Part shown: in pieces, positions 11,901 to 23,700 of the stretch
Layout: each line of letters begins with the position of its first letter
Position numbering within the stretch: the stretch's first letter is position 1
Origin: Gavia stellata
Lineage: Eukaryota; Chordata; Aves; Gaviiformes; Gaviidae
Assembly: GCF_030936135.1 (NCBI RefSeq)
Contig: NC_082613.1
Location: forward strand, 7,750,001-7,814,000
Direction: 5' to 3'
Length of the DNA stretch: 64,000 nucleotides
The notes under the pieces: model-generated
What the model was told of the DNA's origin: nothing
What the model saw: the letters and a program-made list of their open reading frames with translations, nothing else
Database searches by the model: none
Program-made: the position numbers and the translations under genes

Positions 11901-14900
11901 TACAGGTTCCATATCATGTAGGTGCAGAGCTAGCAGTAGCATGGCATTTCCAATGTTAGACAATGTGACTTATTGTGGTATAAAGGTCCTTATGTCAGAA
12001 TGCCTATGTCTGCCCTTCTTGTACCAGCATTGCGAGAGGAACAGAGGTTGCAGAAAAAAATGCTCTTCTAAGGGTGGTGTTCTTTTCCAAAAAGACATGC
12101 CAGCTCTTAATGATACAAGTCTTAAATATTTATAGGACAAATCCCCCTTAGTTTTACAATCTTTTGTGGTCTGAGGAAAGGAAGGAAGATTTTCTCAGAT
12201 TTTTAACCTTGTTCTTTCAAAGAAATAAAATCCCTCCTGTTAGTCAAAAGCAACATCACCATTTCATCATCAAGCCCTCCTCCATGTTCATATATATCCA
12301 ACATTAGAGTTGTTAAATTGCATTAGCACCTTTCTGCAAGTCACCCCAATAAACTTCACCCTCTGTGAAGAAAACGTCTCTTTTCCCTCGCTGTAGTGCT
12401 TTGCAGATAGTTCTGCAGCATCAGCTGGATCCATGAAGCCAAGGGGAGTTTCTGCTGGCTGTTTGTGCCTGAGAGGGAAGCTGGAGATTCCCTTTTGCTG
12501 GGAAATCCCTTTATGGTGAAGCACAGTAGAAGACCTTACTCCACCTTTGTGGACAGGATATTCTGTAAACATAGTGCTTTATAATTCCATAATTATGGCC
12601 CAGCAGAACAGTTGTTGCCTCATGCTGGTTTTATTTAAACTAAAAGGTAAGAGCTATCTCTGCAATCCTGCCCTTCCTCACCACTACTTGGCATCTCAAT
12701 ATCATCAGGGAATACACCAGGGTCCAAAATATTAGCCATGTATTTCTGTTACTCCACAATCCATCCTGTTGCAGAAATTTTTCTAGTGGTGGAACTTCTC
12801 TCAGTTTACCGGGAACATTTTGTGGCCCGTACTGGAAGTCTCTCTACAGGGCCTACAACTGCAGCATCAGTCTTGCTCTTTTTTTACTTTTGTAGTTCAT
12901 CTTCAATAAGAACTGCTCACAAACTGCCTAAAATCAGGTCTTCAGTTACACCTGTAGAGTAGAAATAATTTTCTTTCTAAAAGCAACACTGTCAGTGCCA
13001 GTTTCAAAAGTCGGTATGTATTTCTTGAAAAATACACATAAGGAGGAGTAGAGTCCTGTTCCCTTCTTAACCATCACCCTGATGAATTCTTTTCTCTTAA
13101 AGCATTACAAATTTATTTGCCACTGAATCTGGAGGCTGGTTCTAAACTCATAGCAGGTTTTTCAGTAACATTCCCTGTCTGTAATGTTACTCAGCATTTT
13201 TTAATCTGCGCAAGTTTTTCTTTTTTGTTTTTGGTGGGGGGAGTGTTGGCAGAATCACAATGGAGTTTGGAAGAAGAGTTTTCCTCAGGGAGGTATCAGA
13301 TGTGCTCATTTGATACTTTACCAAAGAGAGCAATAAATATATTAAGTGTTTTCCCAAGGGCAATAGTTGCGTTCAGTAGTGATACATCTGAGGAAACGAA
13401 ACTCTTCCCTAGAGAGGTCTGTGGCCAGGCATTTGGACTGAAATGAACAGCAGGGTTTCAGGCAAAGGCTTTATCTGATGAACTACTGATGCAGTCTGCT
13501 CTAATCCTTCCAAAAGCAATGAACAGGAGTAACCAGGATGTGGCCCAGAGGGTATTGAGTTCAGTGAAGCATAGTCCAAGTGCCTTTTGGCTGACTAATG
13601 GTAAAGGGAGATAGAGATTTTGTATTTTCTTATGGCTCTAATGAAGACAATAGAAGCAAAATACACTCAGTTCACAGCAATTCACTAGTTAAAGTTCAAA
13701 CTCATCTCTTTGTGGTTTTACAGAAGTACTGCTAGATTAATAGTATCTTTTACATATCTATTAGGGCTTTCATCAGAAAATACTCTAAAGGCCATAGACA
13801 AGGATTGTTTCACACATCCCCTCCCTGGGATGAAACGCAGCAGTGCTCTATAATAGTCAGTAAAAAAACATTAAAAATCTCCTATTTATTTGCCATTTCT
13901 GGGAAATTTAGAGACCAGATATTATTACCAAACTGTAATCATGGGCCAGATTATGATAATACTAATAACTAGCACTCCTCCTCTCTGAACACTTGCAAAT
14001 GCTCATAGCTGTGGTGTTGTATATCATTCAGAAGACATTAGCGCCAAACGGCACAGAAGCTACTAACAGCTGGTTGGGGCTCTGAGTTCTGTACTGGCTC
14101 ACGGGGAGACACTGCTTGTTTAGTCGCTAACTTACCCTCCTAAACCATCTTTCTCGTATATTGACAAGAGTTCAAGACACTAACCTCATGAAAGCATCAC
14201 CTATTATCTTGGTATTTCAGGGGAATTTAGAGACCAGATACTAATATTTGTGAAACTCTAATTCTAGAAATATAATACAGTATAATACAAAAATAACATG
14301 AAATACTACATTCACAAAATTATGCTTTATGAGATTTTATACCAACATGTCCGCGCAGCAACGATAAGATAAATATTTATTGTTATAAGATAAATGTAAG
14401 AAAAATGTGCAAGAACAATATTGTTATTGTCTTTTCTTTGACAAACTGGCTAGTAGTGTCTCACAGAAATAGAGCTTTCAAAATCTTAGCAAGTAACAAG
14501 CATCTGGTTGCTTTCAAAAGACTTGGTATGAGGTCAGTTTTACCTCAGCAGAAACAGATCCATCAGACCGAAAGTAAAGTAATCTGTGCAAACATTACAG
14601 GCTTAATCAACAAATCCAGTAAATTGCATTAGTTTGAGTCTGATTCAAGTGTTTGTATAACCAGCTTTAGCAAATTCTCTCAAGAAGTCATATAACAGCT
14701 ATTTTTCCAGGCAATTAAGACAGTCACACAACAACTAAAAGCTTCAGAGTCATAAACGTAGATCTTTATTTTAAATTTCAAGTGTTGTTTGAGTTAAAGG
14801 GATACTCAACACTTCTTGCTTCTGAAAGCTTTCCTTGCTTTTGGCAAACAGTTTTTGGTCACTTACTTACATTGTGGAGTTATTAATACCACTAAAACCG

Positions 14901-17900
14901 ATAATATTTTCATAATTTTTCAGTACTATAACACAAGTGGTTCTTTGCACATTAACTGCATGTGAACAAGGCAACTGCACGTGTAAAATGTCTTAGCAGA
15001 AGGTGAAATGTATAATTGCACATAAAAATTAATATACACGATTGCTCTTAAGTGCACTGTTTCTGTAAGCAGAGCTAAAATCAAGATTAATTTCCCAATG
15101 GGGAAAAAGCACCAAGAATTACTGTCTCGGAATGCGGATAGCAGCATACATTCATCATGGTAGAGATGCAAGCTGTTAGGGGTTTTTACAGCTGGAAACA
15201 TAAATATATGAATACCTACAGAATTTAGGTGCCCTTTGGATTTGGGATGCCTGAAGATCCACATTTTGAACTGTATAAAGATCTAACACTCCATGTCTCC
15301 ACGTGGTACGGCAAATTTTAACTGACTCCTTTGGCCTGAATCTTGGGCATAATTTACCACCCAAATGCTTCTTTCAACTTTAGGCGGAATCTTTCACAGT
15401 CCCTCCTAATACTTTCCCAGGTCCCTCCTGCCCTCTATTCCATTAGGATCAGTTAATGAAGACAGGTATCTAGATATTGCGTATTTACACAGGTCTTACC
15501 TGAATTGGATGCAAGCTGGCCTGATTCTTAGATACATCATCTAAAGTTGCTAACACCCACCACAAAAAATAAAGGAGTTTAATGGTAATTTATGGAATCT
15601 ATATAATTATAGTCTTTTGTTGGTACTGCTAAACTAAAATGTTTCAATAAAGACTAGCTCTAAAGGCACAGTGCTTACATGTTACGGATCATTAGGTAGC
15701 ATGAAAGAGGATAAGTCACCCTGTTCAAGTGGTGAGGAAAATACTATTTACGTTTTACCTTTTTGTGTCCTCTAAGATTTTCTTTGCATAACATCATGTT
15801 ACGCTGATAACATGAGCAATAAATTGACACTTTTATTTTTACACTGTCATAAATGTACATAATTCTTTTGCAAGTAAATAACCAAATTACATCCCTACTC
15901 ATTGGGACAAATGTAAAATATAGTTAGATTGTACATTAAGCCTGTCAATACTTGCAGAACGGAGAAGGATAGGATGGGTGTTAACAGGGAAAAGAGGGGT
16001 TGTGGACATCTGGGAGAAACAAGGCTGAGAGAAGCAACAGGACTTGTCCTATACTAGCTTAGGATGACGGTGTCCACCCGCAATTACCGCTCAATCACAA
16101 AATCATGGTTCCAGTAGGTACTTCTGAGCCATCCCGAGTGATTCAGTTCACACTGAATTCCCTCAATTTCCCCCTGGAAGTGTTGAAGACTAATAAAGAG
16201 AAACCAGGACTTCCAGTATCGCCTTTCATGACACAATATCCACTAGTGAAATTCCTACCTCCTGAATGTGAACCATATGCTTTGAAAAATGCAATGTTCT
16301 GACAGATTCCTAAATGCTACTGCTTTTTAAACTAAATGTGCCTTCCATAGTTCTGTGTGGAAGGTGAAGAAAGCTGCTAGTCTTCTGTCAGTTCTGTCCA
16401 AAGAGAAAAATTCAGGCTGGGACAGTAACTCATTCTCACAGCATCCTAATGCACAAATCCTTTGCTGCAACAACTCCCTTCCCTGCTCAAGGAGGAGAAG
16501 ACTGCTAAGAGACAGGAAACTGAAAAAGCCAAGAGAGTGGTTCTAGGTATTACAAGAAAAGGGAAGAGCCAGTCAAGTCCTGAGTATTTCCAAACTGATT
16601 GTCAGAACATCTTGTCATGGACCTCAATTTCTTGGTCTGTGCTCATCGCTTTCTCCCTGACTTATGCCCTGTAAGCTTAACCTCTCTAGAGAATGAAGTA
16701 TACATGGACCACTACTTTTTTCATGTAAAGCAGATAATAAATATTTATTCACAGAAAAGATGGTTCAACTTTTTTTTTTTAAGTAAACATTAACTATGCT
16801 TAATTAAATCAAATAATCTCTTAATTTTCTTGAACCGTGTACTTACTTAATTAGAGACTCCTTCAGTAGTTGAATGTCACAATGTTTATTGCAGAAGTAG
16901 ATATCTCAAACAGGTCATGGCCAGCTAGAAGATTCCTCGGCTGGTGGAGTTTGAGCTCTTCTCCTACCTTTCTGTTTTTCTGGATCCCTCTCTAAGGATT
17001 ATCTTGTTCACAGTCTGCTCAGCAGACCTTTATTTCCACACTGCTACTGTCATTTTGTAGGAGTGTAATCTAGTATGCAGTGAGATCAGAAGAGTTTAGT
17101 GTTAAAAAACTAGTGTTTGAGTAAAAATGTAATAAAGATTTCTTTTGCTTTCGTTTTACAGTGTGTCTATAGAACAACTTTGAGGTCTCACCTTTCAAAT
17201 ACATTTCAGTTTCTCTTTTGTAGAATGGGAATTACGGTACTTTCCCATTTCCTAAGCTGAGGCTTAATTCATCAATATTTACAAAACTCTAAGATCCTCA
17301 GCTGGAAAGAGACATAGAATTAAAAGTGTATAAACAAACATGAGCAAAAACCTGGAATAACATCTTTGTGTTTTGACACTAGAATTTACAAGTTGCATTC
17401 AGTTTGTCTTCCCCAGCATTGTGAAATACCTTGTCTGTGACAGAGATTCTCCCTGTGTAGCCTACCCATTCTCCTATAGCACTTTTACATTGTAGCATTT
17501 TGGAAAATGCAGGAGATTTCAAAAGTACTTTAGGGCCGAAATAGCAAAAAGCTTTTCCAACAAGGAGAAAGAATAGAGGTCAGGAGACAGGAATTGTGTA
17601 ATATGTCACAAAACAAACCTTCTGGAATTACAGGTATTAAGAAAGAAAATCCACTACCAATCTAAAGCTCTTTCCCACTTAGGAGTTATTTTGGTAATGT
17701 TCAGTGTATTTGAAATGCACTATATGAAAAGCACTCAGTTCACTTTGCATGAGCTCAATGCTTTTGATATGTTTTACAATATATTGGAAGTTCAGCTGTT
17801 GTGTTTCAATGAGATTTCCAAGCACACCTCAGTCTCTAAATCCTGGTGAGGAGTTCTTAGCTTGATGGGGTTTCCAAGCTTTATTTAAAGAATATGTTAC

Positions 17901-19547
17901 TATTGTTTCCCAAGAGGTAGGACTAGCAATTACTTCTGCTCAGGAAGCAGCTCTAAAACTTGGATTTCAGGTACTGATTAAATATTTCAGTGATGAAAAA
18001 GTTACATGATGAAAAAGTTACGCTGCGATACAGCCTTTCTGTACCTCTGCAACAGTCCCCGTCATATGTTCTACAGAAGCATCACACTGGTAGATCATTT
18101 TTCAAGGAGCATTCTCTCCTGACATCTGAGACTGCAGAAATCAAAAGACTTTTTTCTGTAGCAAAAAAGAAACGTAGAATAATACGTATCATAAGCTATT
18201 TACTTTTGATCTTCAGATGTTTCCTGGTCTTTGACCTAAAAATATTCCTTGCCATAGTGTAGAAGTGAAGAGGGCTTTTCACTCACAGTTGTCATTAGCT
18301 GTTACAATTATTAGAAAATATTGGTAAGTCTGTGGACAGACATCTGTGGGACAATGGTGTCATCTTCACTGTTACAGGTGCCTCAGTGGAGTGATACTCC
18401 TGTGAGGATATGCCCCAAAAATTCAAGAACCCTGTAACTAGTGTCGTTTTACTCTTAAGATAACCCTTGATATGTTCTAAAGGTCACCAGAAAAGATTTT
18501 GCTGAAAACTAAAGGCTTGGTTTTGAGATCTCTTAAAAGGGAGGGGAGAAAGGAGTAAAGGCTGAAAATGCCCTTAGAACTGCATTTTACCAGAAATTGA
18601 GGCAATCATTAGCTCTCTCAGCTCCAGGCCTCGCTGAGCTACAAATATACTAGCTTCCTTGCCAGGGAGTTACATCATGACCACAGAAGTTAAATAAAAC
18701 CTTTTCCATTCTGTAATTTAAAAACAGCTTAATAGAGAAGATTTCGTATTAACAGGATGGATTCTTCCCCATAGCAGCGACGAACATGGAAAAATTGACC
18801 TGTGCCCAGTTTAGTCTTGACTTGCCTATTCCAGACTCTTCTAAAGAGATCGTTTCACAGGCGCTAAGCTGTGACCCCTCAAATGAGTTCATTTTGATTC
18901 TTTAAATAGACAGGTGTCTACAGAGCACACAAATTGTCTCTTCTTGTCTGGTTTCTCAGAAGAACTTATCATTGAATGAAGCCCGAACTGCACTCAGTCT
19001 ACAAGGACAGCAAGATGTGTTTCCAGTAGAACTGGTTCAAAGAAAACAAATCACAAGAATGTCAACTTCTTGTGGTGTTTCCCTAAAAAGAATTTGCAAA
19101 CCTTTGAACCAGCTTTAATTTTAAAGCCTGCCCAGAAAGTGCTCTGATCTTGTGGCCCACATAGTATGATCCTATAGAAGAAAATCACTGAAATAGAGAG
19201 GTGAGATTGGGAAGGACATACAAAAATCACGGAAAGAGTTTGCAGTGAGATGTCATGCTTTTGTATGTTTTTCTCTGCATTGATCACTGCTACCTTGCTT
19301 TTTTATTGTTATTAATTTGACTTTGAGCCATGTGCCTTTATGGGTCTCAGGTTCCGTGTCAAACCCATCTTCTGATTATTCCTCTGCTTGTCCCTTGTCT
19401 AACACACCCGTCTATCTGCACACCCTGCATCTTACCGTCAGACACTTAAATAAAGGGGATTAAGAGCTGACTCACAAAACGCGGCTTGGGAAAGATGAAA
19501 AAAGGTAGTGTGGGGTGGGAGAAAATCAAGCCCTCATTGTAGCATAC
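8901..19547. other. Intergenic DNA between PFDN4 and CYP24A1
   Basis: Mostly AT-rich sequence with no supported protein-coding exon. It contains an 18-nt A run at 9118-9135, a diverged repeated segment of about 45 bp near 13898 and 14214, and a 16-bp tandem duplication near 17992-18021. Open frames of up to about 115 codons (for example 11182-11532 minus and 13117-13446 plus) have no recognisable domain or splice context. Confidence 0.55.
13898..14265. repeat. Two diverged copies of a ~45-bp segment
   Basis: The block AATTTAGAGACCAGATA occurs at about 13908 and again at about 14226. Similarity extends either side (ATTTC before, CTAAT/GTAAT after), giving two copies of roughly 45 bp about 320 bp apart. 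This looks like an old local duplication or two fragments of an unrecognised repeat. Confidence 0.45.
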
Positions 19548-19624
19548 CTGTCTTTCCTGGAAATCCTCAGGTTTACAGTCAGCTTTTTGTCTTGCAGCAA
19601 GATCCACAGCCTCTCTGACTTCTC
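19548..19624 (-). other. Exon-like segment antisense and upstream of CYP24A1
   Basis: On the minus strand a 77-nt segment is preceded by a pyrimidine-rich tract ending TTGCAG and followed by the donor GTATGC. It is open in two frames; one reads EVREAVDLAARQKADCKPED. I recognise no protein. It lies about 0.9 kb upstream of the CYP24A1 start, transcribed away from it, so it could be an internal exon of a divergent transcript. It could equally be a chance match. Confidence 0.25.
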
Positions 19625-20313
19625 CTGCAAGGAGAGGACAGAGAGCCAAGTACCCAGGTGACCTGAGCTGCTTTATCTGTGCTAGCACCTCTCCTGCCTT
19701 CACTTAGCCTGAAAATCTTTGGCTCTCTCTGAGGGTTACTGTGCAGTTTCCGATTAAAAGACTCATGGCAACAACTGATTTTTGTCAGAATTTAATGGCT
19801 GCCAACACTAACAGTGAAGGGAATTTTGCCTTCTCAGATGATGCACTCGCATGCCCTTTTCAGAAATAGGTGGTTAGTCAGCCAGATAGGGTAAGAGCAG
19901 TCCACCCACCAAAACTTGTTATTCCTCAGCTCCCTGCATTTTTTATTCCATCATTTCAAAGCGCAAATACTGAAGGAAGACTGAACTATTCAGCCACCTG
20001 TGCATTGCGGTACGAACACTACAGCCCCCCCCACGCTTCATGCGGGTGCGCCCTGGCCGCCTTGCCCCCCTAAAAAGCCGAATTTAACACAAAAAAAAGG
20101 GAGAGAAATTGCTTTATGAGACGGTTCGCACGCACGCCAGGCAGCTTCGCCGGGGAGCGGCTGCCGCTACCTGCCGCGCTCCCCGCCGGCGCCGCGGGGT
20201 CCGGAGCCGCCGCAGCCCCCGGGAAGGTCCGTGGGCGGCGGGGCCGGGGCCGCCGGGAGCCCCCGCGAAGCTCTGCGGGCGGAGGCGCGGACGGTGCTGG
20301 CGCGGTGCCCTCC

Positions 20314-20349
20314 TGCCTCGCCTGAACCCTTTCATGAACCGCTTGCCCC
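20314..20349 (-). promoter_or_regulatory. CYP24A1: Vitamin D response element cluster
   Basis: Read on the minus strand, four nuclear-receptor half-sites follow in one direction: GGGGCA, 3-nt spacer, GGTTCA, 6-nt spacer, GGTTCA, 3-nt spacer, GAGGCA. The first pair is a DR3 (11 of 12 positions fit RGKTSA). The middle pair is a perfect DR6 and the last pair a weak DR3. VDR-RXR heterodimers prefer DR3. The cluster lies about 138-173 bp upstream of the start predicted from the TATA box, much where the proximal VDRE sits in mammalian CYP24A1 promoters. Function is inferred. Confidence 0.72.
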
Positions 20350-20360
20350 GCAGCCTCGCC

Positions 20361-20385
20361 GGGCCGGGCCGGGCCGGGCCGGGCC
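20361..20385 (+). repeat. (GGGCC)5 tandem repeat, potential G-quadruplex
   Basis: Five perfect copies of GGGCC lie between the VDRE cluster and the reversed CCAAT box. Five runs of three G separated by CC fit a canonical intramolecular quadruplex pattern on the plus strand. Confidence 0.8.
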
Positions 20386-20418
20386 AGCCGGCCCCACCTC
20401 ACCCCACCCAGGGCTCCC

Positions 20419-20423
20419 ATTGG
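20419..20423 (-). promoter_or_regulatory. CYP24A1: Reversed CCAAT box
   Basis: ATTGG on the plus strand, the reverse complement of CCAAT, about 65 bp upstream of the predicted transcription start. That is the usual position for an NF-Y site. Confidence 0.55.
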
Positions 20424-20456
20424 CCCCCGATGAAAGTCCAGCGAGCCTCCAGATGC

Positions 20457-20463
20457 TATATAT
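20457..20463 (+). promoter_or_regulatory. CYP24A1: TATA box of CYP24A1
   Basis: TATATAT is an isolated AT run inside the CpG island, and predicts transcription start near 20485-20490. A TATA box fits a strongly inducible gene. The implied 5' UTR is about 13 nt if the first in-frame ATG (20500) is used, or about 70 nt for the second (20557). Confidence 0.65.
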
Positions 20464-20499
20464 GTCCATATGTGCGGATGGGTGTCTGTCACCGCGGCT

Positions 20500-20757
20500 A
20501 TGGGAGGCTGCAGCATCTTCCTCCGGCACCCCGCCCTCACCTGCGGCCGCGCCGCGATGAGCCCCGCCGGGCGCGGAGCCCCCGCGCAGCGGTTGCTCGC
20601 CTCCTCCCTCTGCGCCCTGCGGCCGGCGGCGACCCCCGCTCCGCGGGGCCGCGGGCACCCGCTGGCCGCCCTGCCCGGCCCCCCCAGCTGGCCGCTGATG
20701 GGCAGCCTGCCCGACGTCCTCTGGAAGGGGGGGCTCAAGAAGCAGCATGAGACGCTG
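20500..20757 (+). CDS. CYP24A1: CYP24A1 exon 1
   Basis: Encodes the mitochondrial presequence and the conserved [14 protein letters not shown] and [12 protein letters not shown] segments. It ends in ACGCTG followed by donor GTGAGG. In-frame ATGs lie at 20500 (GCTATGG, strong context) and 20557 (GCGATGA). The first 50 residues are poorly conserved, so the start choice rests on length match and scanning order. Confidence 0.85.
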
Positions 20758-23700
20758 GTGAGGCGGGCGGAGGGATGGGGATGCTGCGGCGGGGGAGGCA
20801 GGGGAGCGGCTGGCACTCACCGGGGCGGGGGGGGTCTCTTCTGCGCCCCCAGGCTGAGTACCACAGGAGGTTTGGCAAGATTTTCCGCATGAAGCTGGGG
20901 GCTTTCGACTCGGTGCACATCGCAGACCCCTGCCTCCTGGAAGCCCTGTACCGCCGGGAGAGCGCCTGCCCCCAGCGCCTGGAGATCAAGCCCTGGAAAG
21001 CCTATCGGGACTATCGCGACGAGGGCTACGGGCTGCTGATCCTGTAAGTGGCACCCGCAGGACCCGGGCGGCCCCGGGGAGGTGCAGGGAGGGCCGGTTG
21101 CTCGCTGCGGTGGCGGGGAGCCGGTGCGGGCGAGGGCGGTTTCCGAGGTGCCCGGGGGATGCTGCGGGCGGGCGGCCGCCGCCAGCCGACCTGCCGCGCC
21201 CGGCTCCGCGGGGACCGGGCGGCCCTCCCCGGGCTTCGCTCCCGCAGGGCGGCTGTGCCCGCCGCCCCGCCGCCCGGAGCCGCCGCCCGGAGCAGGTTTC
21301 ATCCCCTGTCCCCCGAGAAGCGGCTGCGGCGTCAAGTTTGCGCCCGTCGGTGCGATGAAGGAGCATCGGCGCCCGGCCGTGTCTTGTTGCACGTGCTGCG
21401 GGTTTGGGTTTTTTTCTTCTTTCTTTCTTCTTTAAGCCCTTCTCTTTTCAACCTCCCTGTTTTTCATTCAATCTAGGGAAGGAAAGGACTGGCAGAGGGT
21501 AAGAAGTGCCTTTCAAAAGAAATTAATGAAACCCAGGGAAGTTGCGAAACTGGATACTATGATCAATGAGGTACTGCGCTTTGAGAAATTCTTTCTCTCT
21601 CCCCCCACCCACTCCCCTGGAAAACTGGGAAATAAAAGCAGATCAAGTGATCCGGTTTACCTGGATAGCTGTTGATCTGCTCTACAGTGGTAAAAGCATG
21701 AGTTCATACTCTAAAATTACTCCGGGAATAGTAAGTGCAAACCGATTATCAGGTTCTGACCGAAAGTGAGACCACACAGAAACCCGTAGTTGAGATTGTC
21801 TGCCTCCACAGAGCAATAAGGTGATATGGGGTCCTGCCTTTCCCTTGCATTCAGTGTTTTACTTCTTCAATCTTATGTTCCTCCCATCAGGGAACACCTC
21901 CCTCTTTAACCTCTGTGTTCCTCATTGAGTTTGAGGAGCACCTGTGATAAACAGCTTAATCCTCTTTATTGTGAAACTCCAGTATTATCCCAGCATCAGA
22001 CCGAAGCATTTCATCCCTGTGGAGGAAAGCTCAGTTCATCGAAGTACAAGCAGTAATAGCATGAGAGTCATGTAAAATCCAAACATATGTTAACACAGGG
22101 GGAAATCAAATCTTGTTCAAAGAACAGGAAACATAAGTATCCCTCTCTTTTGTGAGATTGTTATCTATTTAAAAGACAGTTGAAATGCTAAATTACACAG
22201 GATTTTTATTAGATGGTGTAATTTTATTCCTTTCTTTTCTCTCTCTTTTCTCCACCACTTAGGTCCTGGAGGACTTCATGCACAGAATAGATGATGTTTG
22301 TAACCACAATGGACAAATAGAAGATGTCTATTCAGAATTCAACAAATGGTCATTTGAAAGTAAGTTGGTTTTTGCCTGAGAATGGTATGCATTTTGTACC
22401 TGCCGTGGCATTTCAGTTAAAGTATGATCAGTGATGACAGTGTAGGCTGATTATTTCCAAACTATCAGCTACAAGATCATGGAAAGTGGGTTGCAGAAAA
22501 GCCAGGGGACTGTCAGTATACATACAGAATTCATCAGCATCTGTACAAACTCTTCAGTTCTGTCAGGTTATCTATGTGGCTTGTAAAAAAAACAAAAAAA
22601 ATCAAACATCAGTAGTGACTTACAAATCCAAAACCTGGGGGAATCACAGTGCATTTATCTGGAGTGGGATCAGATAGCACATGAACATTTTTGTCCATCT
22701 GATATTCATTAAGTATCAGCAGCACAAGATCAATTAAATGATCCAATAGCAGTGAATAAGTATTCATTGTAGACAAGGGTTGGAAAATCCTGTTTAAAAT
22801 GTTTATATTGGGATTGAGAAGCACTGGAATAAGTTACCAAAACAGGAGCCTCCATCTTTAGAAACCTTTCAGAGTACAGTAAGGAGCCATCTGCCAGGAA
22901 TGACTTAGGGCAGAAGAAACTGCATCAGTGGTTCCCAACAAGGAGGGATGGTCAGGTGTAGTGCGTAACTGAACAAGCTCTGCCAGACCTGTCTGCTCTT
23001 GGCTGGCTCATCTCAGCAACCTGCTTACTGAGTTCCTGAAAATGTTTTAAATGTTTGTTGGGTTTTTTTTCCACTGTCAGTGGTGATGGCTGCTTTTGGA
23101 AAGAGAGAAATAGGAAGTCACAGCTTTGGGGGAAAAAAAAAAAGAACAAGTGGAGAGTGGTGGAAGCTGGCTGTGGAAAGGGCAAGGGGATGCTGGACTA
23201 GATGGCCTCCTCAGGTCCTATTTTCCTCCAACTCAGTTCTCCTCAGTAGCTTTGCTGAGTAGCTTACTTGCCAAATATGGCAGCCCTGCTTGGCAGAATG
23301 ATCTGCTGCTCATGCAAGGGAATAAGTGGTGATTCTTATTTGTGAAGGAAGTGCCACTGTAAGGGCACCTTAGCTAGATATACTGCTACTTGGGTCTGAG
23401 GCAAACGTGCAGAAGGTGCTTTGAAGTGCTGTTCTGACAGGTGTGTATCGTAGAACAGAGACCATTTTTCAGAAGGATAATCCAAGCCATTCCTTGACAA
23501 TAAATGGTGGACACCATGCACTCTTTTGTTTATATCATTTAATGATAATATTGCTTAACAACAGGTATCTGCCTGGTGCTGTATGGAAAGAGGTTTGGTC
23601 TCCTACAGCAGGATGTAGAAGAAGAAAGTTTGAACTTCATCAAGGCTGTAAAAACGGTATGGAAGAGTCTTTACTGGGACTGTAGTAATTTTTTACCCCC

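Larger units (their letters stand above)
20110..21370. promoter_or_regulatory. CpG island over CYP24A1 promoter, exon 1 and exon 2
   Basis: Extremely GC- and CpG-rich DNA beginning abruptly after the AT-rich stretch near 20100 and ending in intron 2. It covers the promoter, exons 1-2 and the 95-bp first intron. The overlapping open frames of up to 248 codons on both strands reflect a lack of stop codons in GC-rich DNA, not extra genes. Confidence 0.8.

Noticed and set aside
20070-20816. 248-codon minus-strand frame and other long frames across the CYP24A1 CpG island
   Set aside because: These are Pro/Arg/Gly/Ala-rich products of stop-poor GC-rich DNA that overlap promoter and exon 1; the plus-strand exon is supported by homology.
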